Assembly: GCF_004912145.1 (NCBI RefSeq)
Contig: NZ_STGT01000005.1
Coordinates: 1 to 64,000 of the forward strand
DNA from: Peteryoungia rhizophila
GTDB lineage: Bacteria; Pseudomonadota; Alphaproteobacteria; Rhizobiales; Rhizobiaceae
Length of the DNA stretch: 64,000 bases
Direction of reading: 5' to 3'
Position numbers and translations under genes: made by a program. The notes under the pieces are model-generated. The model did no database searches, was not told the DNA's origin, and worked only from the letters and a program-made list of their open reading frames with translations. Positions 12,188 through 21,290 of this stretch are shown piece by piece (position 1 is the first letter of the stretch; the number at the start of each line of letters is the position of its first letter).

Positions 12188-14788
12188 ATGAAGTCTTCCA
12201 CCGAGCTCCCCCATGCGCCGCAGGATCTCGATCCCCTCGCCCCCTCTTTCTTCACCCGCCACGCCAGGTCGCTCGCAGCCCTGGCCGCCCTCCTCGTCTT
12301 CGCCGCTGTCGGCTTTGCCATCTACCGGCTGACCGAGGAAGTGACTTATGCCGACGTCTTGCACGGTCTCGAAGCGACCGGAAGCGACTCGATCGCCCTG
12401 GCCGTGCTTTTCACGGTGCTGAGCTTCGGCACCCTTTGCCTCTACGATATCAACGCGCTCGCATTCATCGGCCGCAAGCGCCCCTTGCCGGAAGTGGCGC
12501 TGACCGCCTTCAGCGCCTATGCGGTCGGTAATGTCGCCGGCTTCGGCGCTCTCTCGGGTGGCGCGATCCGCTACCGGGCCTATTCACGATCCGGCCTCTC
12601 GCCTGAGGAGATCGGCCGGATCATCGCCTTCGTGACGGTATCCTTTTCGCTCGGCCTCGCAGTCCTCACGGCCCTCAGCCTTATCCCGATGGCGGGAGAG
12701 CTGGCTCCGCTGGTGGGCGTCTCATCGACAATGCTTGCGCTCGCCAGCACGCTCGTTCTGATCGCGCTGCTCACACTCCTCTTCCTTGCGAGTGGCCGAG
12801 GCGTCACCATCGGCAATCGAACCTTGCATCTGGCCGACAGCCGGACGATGTCCAGACAGTTCCTGGTCACTGTCCTCGATATCGCCCTTTCGGCCTCGGT
12901 CCTCTACGCTCTCTTGCCAGCGGAAGCCCAGATCACCTGGCCGGCCTTCTTCGCCATCTATGCCGTCGCCATCGGCCTTGGCGTCATCAGCCACGTGCCG
13001 GCCGGCCTCGGCGTTTTCGAGACCGTCATCATCGCAGCCCTGGGATCTCAGGTCGGCACGGAGGCCATTCTCGCCTCGCTCGTCGCCTATCGCGTGATCT
13101 ACTACGTCCTGCCGCTCGTCGTCGCCATCCTTCTGGTGACAGTCACCGAACTGCGCCAGTTCGCCGCCACCCCCCTCTCTGCCGGCATTGCCCGAACCGC
13201 TGGCCGGCTTGCGCCGACATTGCTCGCGACGCTCGCCCTCGTGCTCGGCGCCATGCTGGTTCTTTCGAGCGTCACGCCGACACCGATCCCGCAGCTCGCA
13301 GCACTTTCTGACGTCCTGCCGCTTCCCGTCGTCGAAGGCGCGCATTTCCTCGCCAGCATTCTCGGCCTGATGCTGGTCATCGTCCCCCGCGGTCTCGCCC
13401 AGCGGCTGGACGGAGCCTGGTGGGGTGCTGTCCTCATCTCTCTCCTTGCGCTCATGCTGTCACTCGCCAAGGCGATGGCAGTCTACGAATCAGCCATGCT
13501 CGCTCTGCTGCTGGTCGGCCTGCTCGCCAGTCGCCAGCTCTTTCACCGCCGCGCCTCGCTCCGCCAGGCATTGACCACATCCTGGCTGATGGCGGTCGGC
13601 GTCCTCCTCCTCGGCGCAGTCGTGGTCCTTCTCTTCGTTTACAGAGATGTCCAGTATAGCCATGACCTCTGGTGGCAATTCGCCTTCGACGCAGAAGCAC
13701 CACGCTCTTTGCGCGCCATGCTCGCCCTGTCGGTCCTCGGAATGGGACTTGGCCTCGTCAGTCTCATGCGTCCGGCCACAGGCGCCGTCGCACCGGCCAC
13801 CCCGGAGGAACTCACCCGCGCGGTCGCCATCCTGCAGCAACACGACATAGCCGATGCAAACCTCGTTCGCACTGGCGACAAGTCGGTGATGTTCTCGCCA
13901 GATGGCCAGGCCTTTCTGATGTATGCCCGCCAAGGCCGCTCCTTCATCGCCTTCCTTGATCCGGTCGGTCCCAAGGCCTCCCGTGACGAACTCGTCTGGC
14001 AATTCGTCGAGACGGCGCGCGCCTCCGGGTGCCGGGCAGCCTTCTACCAGACCTCGCCGGCCCTCCTGCCCGCCATCGCCGATGCCGGCATGAAAGCCTT
14101 CAAGCTCGGCGAGATGGCCGTGATCGATCTCGAAAGCTTCGACCTCAAGGGCAGCAAATGGGCAGGCCTCCGCCAGGCAGCCGCCAAGGGCGAGCGAGAC
14201 GGACTGTCCTTCGAGATCATCCCGGCAGAGACCATCGACAATGTTCTCGGCGATCTGCGCCAAATATCCGACGCCTGGCTCGATCACCATCGCGCCAAGG
14301 AGAAAGGCTTCTCGCTCGGCGCCTTCACCGACGCCTACATGCAGGCGCAGCCCGTGGCAGTCCTTCGTTACGAAACCCGGATCGTCGCATTCGCCAATGT
14401 CCTTCTGACGGATACCCGGGAAGAGGCCTCGATCGACCTGATGCGCTTTGCCCCGGACGCACCGCGTGGCGCCATGGACTTTCTCTTCGTGCGGCTGATG
14501 ACAGACTTGCGGGAACAGGGTTATCGCCATTTCAATCTCGGCATGGCGCCGCTATCGGGCCTGTCACGCCGGGAAGCCGCCCCTGTCTGGGACCGCATCG
14601 CCAACACCTTCTATGAGCACGGCGAGCGCTTCTACAACTTCAAGGGCCTCCGGGCCTTCAAGGCAAAGTTCCATCCCGACTGGCAGCCGCGTTATCTCGC
14701 AGTTGCCGGCGGTCTCAATCCCGTATTGGCCCTCGTCGATTCGACGCTCCTGATCGGCGGCGGCCTGAAAGGCGTGGTGAAGAAATGA
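12188..14788 (+). CDS. lpiA: lysyl-phosphatidylglycerol synthase / flippase (MprF family, LpiA)
   Basis: Bifunctional inner-membrane enzyme. The C-terminal part transfers lysine from Lys-tRNA to phosphatidylglycerol and the N-terminal membrane part flips the product outwards, lowering surface negative charge. The 866 residues match full-length MprF: about 13-14 hydrophobic segments to residue about 530, then a soluble DUF2156 catalytic domain (from about GAVAPATPEELTRAV, with FRAFKAKFHPDWQPRY-like closing motif near 830). In rhizobia lpiA is induced by low pH; the downstream atvA overlaps it by ATGA (14785-14788). The operon lies between lysC and ubiG, which are adjacent in rhizobial genomes as I recall. 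Confidence 0.92.
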   Translation: MKSSTELPHAPQDLDPLAPSFFTRHARSLAALAALLVFAAVGFAIYRLTEEVTYADVLHGLEATGSDSIALAVLFTVLSFGTLCLYDINALAFIGRKRPLPEVALTAFSAYAVGNVAGFGALSGGAIRYRAYSRSGLSPEEIGRIIAFVTVSFSLGLAVLTALSLIPMAGELAPLVGVSSTMLALASTLVLIALLTLLFLASGRGVTIGNRTLHLADSRTMSRQFLVTVLDIALSASVLYALLPAEAQITWPAFFAIYAVAIGLGVISHVPAGLGVFETVIIAALGSQVGTEAILASLVAYRVIYYVLPLVVAILLVTVTELRQFAATPLSAGIARTAGRLAPTLLATLALVLGAMLVLSSVTPTPIPQLAALSDVLPLPVVEGAHFLASILGLMLVIVPRGLAQRLDGAWWGAVLISLLALMLSLAKAMAVYESAMLALLLVGLLASRQLFHRRASLRQALTTSWLMAVGVLLLGAVVVLLFVYRDVQYSHDLWWQFAFDAEAPRSLRAMLALSVLGMGLGLVSLMRPATGAVAPATPEELTRAVAILQQHDIADANLVRTGDKSVMFSPDGQAFLMYARQGRSFIAFLDPVGPKASRDELVWQFVETARASGCRAAFYQTSPALLPAIADAGMKAFKLGEMAVIDLESFDLKGSKWAGLRQAAAKGERDGLSFEIIPAETIDNVLGDLRQISDAWLDHHRAKEKGFSLGAFTDAYMQAQPVAVLRYETRIVAFANVLLTDTREEASIDLMRFAPDAPRGAMDFLFVRLMTDLREQGYRHFNLGMAPLSGLSRREAAPVWDRIANTFYEHGERFYNFKGLRAFKAKFHPDWQPRYLAVAGGLNPVLALVDSTLLIGGGLKGVVKK

Positions 14789-16152
14789 AGAACCTCCTGC
14801 GTTCTGCAGCCCTCCTCCTCACACTCCTGACAAGCATCGGATCCGCGACCCTGGCGCGGGCCGATGATCCGTCGCTCGCCACAGGCATGATCCCCGCGCC
14901 GCTGACGCTCCTGCCGAACGGCGACCCCAAGGCGCTCGTCGTGCTTCTCTCGGATGCGAAGGGCTGGCAGCCGAGCGACCAGACGGAAGCCGAACGCTTG
15001 CAAACCGATGGCGCCATCGTGGTCGGCATCGACACGCCGAACTATCTGGCGTCGCTGGCGCAGGACAAGGGTGACTGCATCTACACGGTCTCCGACATCG
15101 AGGCGCTCGGCCACCAGCTTCAGCGCAAGGCCGGCAATGCCAGTTTCCTACCACCGATCGTGGCTGGACGCGGTGAGGGCGGAGCGCTTGCGCTCGCCAT
15201 CCTGGCGCAGACCCCGAAGGCGACGATCGGCCAGACGCTTGCGGTCGATCCACCGGCAGGCATCCCGCTGACCCATCAGTTCTGCACGCCTGCCGAGAAG
15301 ACGGTCGTGGCCGGCCGCATGGTCTATGGCCTCACCCCGGGCGACCTCCCGGATCCGGCGACCGTGCTCTTCAGCCCCGCGGCTCCGGCCGATGGTCGTA
15401 CCCATGTCGCCGACCTCCTCGCCACCCACCCGGATATCGATCAGCGGGACATCAACAGCAACTCCGACGAGGCTTTTTCAGAGGCCGTCGACGAATTGAT
15501 TGCAGCCCAGAGCACAGCCGAGACGCCGCTCGGCATGCCGCTCACGGTTCTCGACGCCATCCCCGCCCGCGACACCCTGGCGGTCATCTATTCCGGCGAT
15601 GGCGGATGGCGTGATCTCGACAGCGAGGTGGGCAAGAGCTTGCAGTCCGCCGGCATTCCCGTCGTCGGGGTGGATTCCCTGCGCTACTTCTGGTCGGAAA
15701 AGACGCCGGAACAGGTGAGTGGGGATCTTGCGACGATCATTCGTACCTATGACAAGCGCTGGAAGGTCAAACATGTGCTGCTGGTCGGCTATTCGTTCGG
15801 CGCCGATATCTTGCCTGCGGCTTATGACGGCCTGCCGGACAAGGTGAAGCAAAAGGTCGTACAGGTCAGCCTGCTCGCCCTGTCTCACCAGGCCGACTAC
15901 GAGGTCTCCGTGTCCGGCTGGCTGGGAACGTCGAGCGCCGAAGGCAAGAAGGACCCGCTGACCGACATCGCCAGGATCGATCCCGCGCTTGTCCAGTGCA
16001 TGTACGGCTCACAAGAAGAAGATGACGCCTGCCGCGATCTGGTTGGCAGCAAGGTCGAGACCATCGGCACTGACGGTGGCCACCACTTCGACGGCAATTA
16101 TCCGGCCCTGGCCAAGCGGATCACGGACGGCTTGGACAAGCGTTTGCCGTAG
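14785..16152 (+). CDS. atvA: AcvB/VirJ family protein (AtvA), lysyl-PG hydrolase
   Basis: Periplasmic serine-hydrolase-like protein. Agrobacterium AcvB hydrolyses lysyl-phosphatidylglycerol made by LpiA, and the homologue is needed for acid tolerance (atvA) or virulence (acvB). A signal peptide ends near ATLARADD. The 455-residue length fits AcvB with two VirJ-like halves rather than the shorter VirJ: the N-terminal half lacks an obvious GxSxG, while the C-terminal half has GYSFGADI (nucleophile Ser) and GGHHF near the end for the catalytic His. It is translationally coupled to lpiA, and a terminator follows at 16177-16202. Confidence 0.9.
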   Translation: MKNLLRSAALLLTLLTSIGSATLARADDPSLATGMIPAPLTLLPNGDPKALVVLLSDAKGWQPSDQTEAERLQTDGAIVVGIDTPNYLASLAQDKGDCIYTVSDIEALGHQLQRKAGNASFLPPIVAGRGEGGALALAILAQTPKATIGQTLAVDPPAGIPLTHQFCTPAEKTVVAGRMVYGLTPGDLPDPATVLFSPAAPADGRTHVADLLATHPDIDQRDINSNSDEAFSEAVDELIAAQSTAETPLGMPLTVLDAIPARDTLAVIYSGDGGWRDLDSEVGKSLQSAGIPVVGVDSLRYFWSEKTPEQVSGDLATIIRTYDKRWKVKHVLLVGYSFGADILPAAYDGLPDKVKQKVVQVSLLALSHQADYEVSVSGWLGTSSAEGKKDPLTDIARIDPALVQCMYGSQEEDDACRDLVGSKVETIGTDGGHHFDGNYPALAKRITDGLDKRLP

Positions 16153-16176
16153 GAAGCCAGTTGCAAATCAACGCGA

Positions 16177-16202
16177 AAAAGGGGGCAAAGCCGCCCCCTT
16201 TT
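16177..16202. terminator. bidirectional terminator between atvA and the SH3 gene
   Basis: AAAAGGGGGC pairs with GCCCCCTTTT around a six-base loop, and each strand ends in a T run. It lies between the convergent stops of atvA and the SH3 gene. Confidence 0.8.
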
Positions 16203-16215
16203 ATCTTGATTGGTC

Positions 16216-16785
16216 TCAGCGGCAGGCGCTCGGATCGCGCTCGCAACGCTCCCGCATCAGCATGCGGATGGGGTTACGATCCCGGTCGTCCTGCGGCTGC
16301 GCGTTGCGCCGGACGCGTCTTTCTTCATCACGCCCGCGCCTATCGTTTTCGACCCGGCGATCCCGACGATCATCGCGAACCCCATCGCCATCGCGCCAGC
16401 GATCACGGTCGCGGTAGAACGGGCGCCCGCGATAGTGGTCGTCCCAGTAACGGCCGATGCTGAAGGTCACCGTCGGAATACCGAGCGGTCGGTAATACTG
16501 CGGTCCGACACTGACGCGGCGCTGCGAATAGGTGGTCTGCAAATAGGAACCCGAGACCCAGCCGCGATACCCGGCGAAGGACACGTCGCACCAGTTGGCG
16601 CTCGACATGCATCCTTGAATGTTCACGCGACTGCCTGCCGGTACAACGATCACCGCCGGATAGCGCGTGCTCGGCCCGGACCGCATGTTGACGTTTGCAG
16701 TCGAGAAGGCCGCAGCCGCTTCGGCCACAGCCGGCAATGCCCCGGCGGAGACGGCAAGCGCTGCGATGAACCACATTCTTTTCAT
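16216..16785 (-). CDS. secreted SH3b domain protein with Arg/Asp-rich tail
   Basis: About 189 residues. A signal peptide ([23 protein letters not shown]) is followed by a bacterial SH3 domain (about residues 28-85: [32 protein letters not shown]). The second half is low-complexity and very rich in Arg and Asp, and ends [15 protein letters not shown]3b domains usually bind cell-wall peptides; a catalytic domain is absent, so a structural or targeting role is inferred. I chose the ATG at 16785, with GGAG about ten bases upstream, over a TTG three codons earlier. Confidence 0.8.
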   Translation of the reverse strand: MKRMWFIAALAVSAGALPAVAEAAAAFSTANVNMRSGPSTRYPAVIVVPAGSRVNIQGCMSSANWCDVSFAGYRGWVSGSYLQTTYSQRRVSVGPQYYRPLGIPTVTFSIGRYWDDHYRGRPFYRDRDRWRDGDGVRDDRRDRRVENDRRGRDEERRVRRNAQPQDDRDRNPIRMLMRERCERDPSACR

Positions 16786-16950
16786 GATCTTCAATCTCCA
16801 TTTGACCTGCAGCTCGCGAGGGCTGCGGTTCGCGTCTCAACGTTTGCGCTCGGCCGAGGTTCCCCCGGCATTCGCCCTGCGACGTCCCTGCCCTTGACTT
16901 TGCAGGCCATCGGGACGACTTCATGGCCAATCGCCGCAGGAGGTTCCGTC

Positions 16951-17706
16951 ATGAGTGCAGAGGCACGCACCACCATCGATCAGACCGAAGTCGACCGCTT
17001 TTCCGCCATGGCCGCGGAATGGTGGGATCCGACCGGCAAGTTCAAGCCGCTGCACAAGATCAATCCGGTCCGCCTCGCCTATATCAGAGACAAGGTCGTG
17101 GAGCATTACGGCCGCGACCCGCGAAGCCCGCGCCCGCTCGAAGGTCTACGCATCCTCGACATCGGCTGCGGCGGAGGCCTCCTGTCCGAACCCGTTGCCC
17201 GCATGGGTGCGAGCGTGCTGGGTGCCGATGCCTCCGAGAAAAACATCAAGATCGCCATGACCCATTCCGCCCAGAGCGGCGTCGAGGTCGACTACTGCGC
17301 CGTCACTGCTGAAGAACTGGCAGCCCAGGGCGAGACCTTCGATATCGTGCTCAACATGGAAGTCGTCGAACACGTCGCGGACGTCGATTTCTTCCTCTCG
17401 ACATGCGCGTCCATGGTTCGCCCCGGCGGCCTCATGCTGGTCTCCACCATCAACCGCACCCTGAAGGCCGCAGCTCTTGCCATCGTCGGCGCCGAATACG
17501 TGCTCCGCTGGCTGCCCCGCGGCACCCACCAGTATGAAAAACTGGTCCGTCCAGAGGAAATCGAGCGTCCGCTGTCAGCGAACGGCATGCAGATCATCGA
17601 GCGCAAGGGCGTCTTCTTCAATCCGCTGCAAAACCAGTGGAACCTCTCGGCCGATATCGACGTGAACTACATGATGCTCGCCAGCCGTCCGGGGGATGCA
17701 GCATGA
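16951..17706 (+). CDS. ubiG: ubiquinone biosynthesis O-methyltransferase UbiG
   Basis: SAM-dependent enzyme that performs both O-methylations of the ubiquinone ring. The product has 251 residues with the UbiG N terminus ([20 protein letters not shown]), SAM motif [12 protein letters not shown] and the [10 protein letters not shown] block. The start at 16951 follows a strong GCAGGAGG site at 16936-16943; the frame stays open for another 740 bases upstream but that part is antisense to the SH3 gene and unlike UbiG. The DUF924 gene overlaps its stop (ATGA). Confidence 0.95.
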   Translation: MSAEARTTIDQTEVDRFSAMAAEWWDPTGKFKPLHKINPVRLAYIRDKVVEHYGRDPRSPRPLEGLRILDIGCGGGLLSEPVARMGASVLGADASEKNIKIAMTHSAQSGVEVDYCAVTAEELAAQGETFDIVLNMEVVEHVADVDFFLSTCASMVRPGGLMLVSTINRTLKAAALAIVGAEYVLRWLPRGTHQYEKLVRPEEIERPLSANGMQIIERKGVFFNPLQNQWNLSADIDVNYMMLASRPGDAA

Positions 17707-18254
17707 GTTCGCCGCAAGCCGTCATCGAATGCTGGCTGCGCCACGGCCCCGAAGCCTGGTTTGCCCGCAATGCCGCCTTGGATGCCGAGATCGAGGCCGA
17801 ATACGCCGATCTGCATTTCCAGGCCTCCTGCTGCGCCCTCTCCGACTGGGAGCAGACGCCGGAGGGCACACTGGCGCTCCTTCTTCTTCTCGACCAGTTT
17901 CCCCGCAATCTCTTTCGCGGCAGCGGCCATTCCTATGCGACGGATCCGCTGGCCCGCACGACCGCCCATAGGGCCCTCGCAAAGGGCTTCGACAGCAAGG
18001 TTGAACCGATCCTGCGCCCTTTCTTCTATTTGCCTTTCGAGCACTCGGAAGACCTGAAGGATCAGCAGTTCAGCGTCTCCCTCTTCGAGAAGCATCGCGA
18101 CGAGACGGGCGACGCCGAGCCGCTGAAGTGGGCAATCGTGCATCTCGAGCTCATCGAGCGTTTCGGCCGCTTCCCCCATCGCAACGCAGCGCTTGGCCGC
18201 GAAACGACACCGGAAGAACAGGCCTATCTCGACGCGGACGGCTTCAAGGGCTGA
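17703..18254 (+). CDS. DUF924 family protein
   Basis: 183 residues matching the DUF924 family throughout: [11 protein letters not shown] at the N terminus, [17 protein letters not shown] near the middle, and [15 protein letters not shown] followed by [15 protein letters not shown], with many conserved aromatic, His and acidic residues. No signal peptide is seen. It is an alpha-helical TPR-like fold by family knowledge, with no established reaction. It overlaps ubiG by four bases, so it is probably cotranscribed with it, a pairing seen in rhizobia. Confidence 0.88.
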   Translation: MSSPQAVIECWLRHGPEAWFARNAALDAEIEAEYADLHFQASCCALSDWEQTPEGTLALLLLLDQFPRNLFRGSGHSYATDPLARTTAHRALAKGFDSKVEPILRPFFYLPFEHSEDLKDQQFSVSLFEKHRDETGDAEPLKWAIVHLELIERFGRFPHRNAALGRETTPEEQAYLDADGFKG

Positions 18255-18261
18255 TCATCGA

Positions 18262-18843
18262 TCAGACGGGCAAGGTCCTGACGACGGAGAGTAGGTCGGC
18301 CTGCCCTTCGATGTTCTGCTCGGCCAGAGCCTTCACCCGTTCGCGATCGATCGGACAAGTAGCCCCCCGAGTATCGAAGGCAGACTTGAAACTGAAAGCC
18401 TCCGGCGTCGGCCCTCGATCGGCCAGCAATTCGAACCGCCGAACCGCCTCGCTCCAACTCGGCAAATCTCCAGCAGAGACCCAAAACAGAACTAGGGACG
18501 GCCATGCCTGCTTCTGGTTCCAATGGCGGGCATGCTTCAGCGCATCCGCATGGACGCCGACATAGGTGAAGGCCATCAGGCTTTCGATGTCGTGCCAAAG
18601 GGAAAGTGACGACACCGCGCCGGTCTGACCCGCTTCCAGAAAGCGCGGGAACACCTGTTCGCCCCAGCTTCCCGGTCCCGGTTCCCCTGCATAACCGGAA
18701 CGCCCCACGAAACCGACAGCACGCGTCGCTGCTTCGAAATTCAGCGGCTCTCGCAACGCGAAGCCCTGGATGACTGCAGTCATATAGGATGCGGTATGGA
18801 TACCGAAATTGTAGATCGCAAGATGATGGCCGCCGAGGCTCAA
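18262..18843 (-). CDS. DUF3291 domain-containing protein
   Basis: 193 residues with the DUF3291 pattern: HLAIYNFGIH at the start, LSLWHDIESLMAFTY and HARHWNQKQAWPSLVLFWV in the middle. The fold is related to the dimeric alpha/beta-barrel (antibiotic monooxygenase-like) group; no function is assigned. The start is TTG, overlapping the stop of the DUF1178 gene (TTGA at 18840-18843). Last gene of the comF operon. Confidence 0.8.
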   Translation of the reverse strand: MSLGGHHLAIYNFGIHTASYMTAVIQGFALREPLNFEAATRAVGFVGRSGYAGEPGPGSWGEQVFPRFLEAGQTGAVSSLSLWHDIESLMAFTYVGVHADALKHARHWNQKQAWPSLVLFWVSAGDLPSWSEAVRRFELLADRGPTPEAFSFKSAFDTRGATCPIDRERVKALAEQNIEGQADLLSVVRTLPV

Positions 18844-19268
18844 TTCACATCGTCAGGCAGGACCGGCAACGGCGCGATCTCTATGCCTTCCTCGATCAGC
18901 GACTTCACCTCGACTGGCGAGGCCTGTCCGATGATGCCGCGGGATTCCGCCTCGCCGTAATGGATCTTGCGAGCCTCTTCCGGAAACTTCTCGCCGACAT
19001 CCTCGCTGCTCGCACGGATCTCGCGGATCGCTTCCTTGAGCTTCACGAAGGCCTGCTTCTGCACCACCGAGACAGCGAGCGCCTGGGTGTCTTCCTTCTG
19101 CCGCGCCGTCGAGACGGCAGGCGCCATCAGCACCTTGGATACGTCCGCAGATCCGCAGACGGGGCAGGTCAAATAACCCGACGCCTTCTGGCGGTCGAAA
19201 TCGGCGCTCTCGGAGAACCAGCCCTCGAACTCATGCGCCTTGTCGCAGCACAGGGAATAGCGGATCAA
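18840..19268 (-). CDS. DUF1178 family protein
   Basis: 142 residues. MIRYSLCCDKAHEFEGWF and the CPVCGS pair make a small zinc-ribbon-like N-terminal half typical of DUF1178; the rest is helical and charged. The start is TTG and overlaps the nitrilase stop (TTGA at 19265-19268). No function is known; the gene regularly follows the nitrilase gene in alphaproteobacteria. Confidence 0.85.
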   Translation of the reverse strand: MIRYSLCCDKAHEFEGWFSESADFDRQKASGYLTCPVCGSADVSKVLMAPAVSTARQKEDTQALAVSVVQKQAFVKLKEAIREIRASSEDVGEKFPEEARKIHYGEAESRGIIGQASPVEVKSLIEEGIEIAPLPVLPDDVN

Positions 19269-20122
19269 ACGGTGACGCCTCCCTTGGCAAGGACCGGCGC
19301 GATGTCGAGCTGGAAGTCGCGGCCGTTCTTCAGGTTCGGGATCTTCGCCCGGCAGGCCTTGACCGCCTCGAGATCGATCTCGGCCACCACCACATCTTCA
19401 CCGGCACCACCGGCAGACGCGAGAACCTTGCCCCAAGGACCGACGATCATCGAATGGCCGAAGGTCTCGCGCCCGTCTTCATGCACGCCGGCCTGTGCCG
19501 CCGAAATGACATAGGCACCGTTCTCGATCGCGCGTGCCCGAAGCAGGATCTCCCAATGCGCCTCGCCGGTCTGCTTGGTGAAGGCCGCCGGCGTCGTCAG
19601 GATCTCGGCACCGGCCATGGCCTCCGCCCGGAACAGATGCGGAAAACGCACGTCGTAGCAGACACCGAAGCCGAGCTTGGCGAAAGGCAAGTTCGCAACA
19701 ACCGCCCGTTCACCCGGACGGTAGACGGCGCTCTCTCGCCAGCTCTCGCCATTGTCGAGATCGACGTCGAACATGTGGATCTTGTCGTAAGAGGTGATTT
19801 TTTTGCCGTCGGGTCCGAAGAGGAAGGCGCGATTGGCGATCTTGCCGTCCGCAAGCGCGATTGCGGTCGAACCGACATGCAGATGGATGCCGAGCTCCTT
19901 GGCAAGCTCAGAGGCTTGTCTGACGATGAGATCGGTCTCCTCGTCGCGCAAAACCGCCATCAGCCCTGGACGATCCTTTTGTACGGCACCGGTCATCTCC
20001 GGCGTCTGGACATAGATCGCGCCGCGCCGGGCAGCCTCGCGCACGAGCCGCGCCATGCTCTCGGCATTCTTCTCCGGATCGACCCCGGAACACATCTGGA
20101 CGGCAGCAGCCTTGAACACCAT
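19265..20122 (-). CDS. nitrilase-family carbon-nitrogen hydrolase, probable deaminated glutathione amidase
   Basis: 285 residues with an intact Glu-Lys-Cys triad: Glu42 (QTPEMTG), Lys114 (YDKIHMFD) and Cys155 (GFGVCYDVRFP). The sequence resembles the Nit1/NitFhit branch, whose members repair deaminated glutathione. That assignment fits the neighbour grxC, ten bases upstream, whose product uses glutathione, but omega-amidase or another amide substrate is possible. The start at 20122 is the ATG directly before VFKAAAVQM; a longer frame to 20203 runs back into grxC. Confidence 0.88.
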   Translation of the reverse strand: MVFKAAAVQMCSGVDPEKNAESMARLVREAARRGAIYVQTPEMTGAVQKDRPGLMAVLRDEETDLIVRQASELAKELGIHLHVGSTAIALADGKIANRAFLFGPDGKKITSYDKIHMFDVDLDNGESWRESAVYRPGERAVVANLPFAKLGFGVCYDVRFPHLFRAEAMAGAEILTTPAAFTKQTGEAHWEILLRARAIENGAYVISAAQAGVHEDGRETFGHSMIVGPWGKVLASAGGAGEDVVVAEIDLEAVKACRAKIPNLKNGRDFQLDIAPVLAKGGVTV

Positions 20123-20132
20123 GGGTCTGTCC

Positions 20133-20387
20133 TTACTGAGAAAGAAGCGGATCGAGCTTACCGGCCCGGTCGAGTGCATGCAGGTCGTCGCAGCCGCCGA
20201 CATGCTGGCTACCGATGAAGATCTGCGGGAAGGTATTGCGGCCCGACTTCGCGATCATTTCCTCGCGCAGGTCAGGTTTGCCAGTCGCATCAAACTCGAC
20301 ATAGGCCACGCCCTTCTTGTCGAGCAGCGCCTTGGCGCTGGCACAAAAGCCGCAGAATTGCCGTGTGTAGATCGTGACGTCAGCCAT
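20133..20387 (-). CDS. grxC: glutaredoxin 3
   Basis: 84-residue glutathione-dependent thiol reductase, cytosolic. The active site is CGFC (Cys12, Cys15) where the classical form is CPYC; the GSH-binding TFPQIFIG (cis-Pro) and GGCDDLHAL are present. It lies second in the operon comF-grxC-nitrilase-DUF1178-DUF3291, with 45- and 10-base gaps. Confidence 0.94.
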   Translation of the reverse strand: MADVTIYTRQFCGFCASAKALLDKKGVAYVEFDATGKPDLREEMIAKSGRNTFPQIFIGSQHVGGCDDLHALDRAGKLDPLLSQ

Positions 20388-20432
20388 GGGGTCTCCGCCG
20401 GTAAGCGTCGGTGGACAAAGGGGTTTGACCTC

Positions 20433-21209
20433 TCATATAGGCCCGGCGAGAGCCCTTGCAAAGGTCAAAACAGTGACATCCGCCGCCCCTGCCTTTTTCA
20501 GGGCAATCGTCGCGGCACTCACCGTCGCGCCCGTAGTATAGACGTCATCGACCAGCACGATCCGCTTGCCGAAGACCAGATCCTCCCGTCCCTCAGGCAC
20601 ACCGAAGGCACCACGAACATTCAGCGACCGCTGGTTCGCCGTTAGTCCCACCTGTTGCCGGGTACGCTTGCGGCGCACCAGCGCCTCGGCGAGGAAAGGC
20701 TTTCCCGATTGTGCGGACAGATGCCGGGCAAGCTCCGCCGACTGGTTGAACATCCGCCGGAAGATCCGCATCCGATGCAGCGGCACGGCGACGATCGCGT
20801 CCGCCTCGGCCACCTCCACAGACGCCGCCCGAAGCATCCAGCCCGCCATCATCGGCGCCAGATCCACTCGGTCACGATATTTGAGGCCATGCACCAGATG
20901 CCGCGCCACCCCTTCATGCAGGGCAACGGACCGCAGCCGGTCGAAGACGGGCGGATGCGCGATCGCCTGCGGCGAGACCATGCCCTCGCCCGGATCATGC
21001 GCAAAGGGAAGGCCGAGAACGGGACAATATGGTTTCTCGATCAGCCGCATCTCGCCCCAACAGCTTGGACACAGCGCGTGATGGCCGGCGACATGGACGT
21101 GGCAATGGGCGCAGGCCGGTGGATAGATGAGATGAAACAAGCCGCGCAGCATGGATCCGGCACGATACCGGCTGACGGATGCGCTTTTCTGCACTAAATG
21201 AGCCCACAT
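20433..21209 (-). CDS. comF: ComF family phosphoribosyltransferase-like protein
   Basis: 258 residues. Cys pairs (PPACAHC, LCPSCW) form the N-terminal zinc ribbon. The C-terminal phosphoribosyltransferase fold carries the PRPP motif VLVDDVYTTGAT. ComF proteins are linked to DNA uptake in naturally competent bacteria; the role in rhizobia is not established. AAGG seven bases before the ATG at 21209 supports that start; an internal ATG at 21152 (MLRGLFHLIYPP) is an alternative. First gene of a five-gene operon, divergent from a methyltransferase. Confidence 0.85.
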   Translation of the reverse strand: MWAHLVQKSASVSRYRAGSMLRGLFHLIYPPACAHCHVHVAGHHALCPSCWGEMRLIEKPYCPVLGLPFAHDPGEGMVSPQAIAHPPVFDRLRSVALHEGVARHLVHGLKYRDRVDLAPMMAGWMLRAASVEVAEADAIVAVPLHRMRIFRRMFNQSAELARHLSAQSGKPFLAEALVRRKRTRQQVGLTANQRSLNVRGAFGVPEGREDLVFGKRIVLVDDVYTTGATVSAATIALKKAGAADVTVLTFARALAGPI

Positions 21210-21290
21210 GCATCGACCTTACGCCTGCTGTGGCGTTCGGCCAATGCCGGAAATCTTGAGAAAGCTCTGCCGAAAACCGGGAATGCCGCC

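Noticed and set aside
16210..16950. Long N-terminal extension of ubiG
   Set aside because: Antisense to the SH3 gene; a strong ribosome site sets the start at 16951, where the UbiG family begins.
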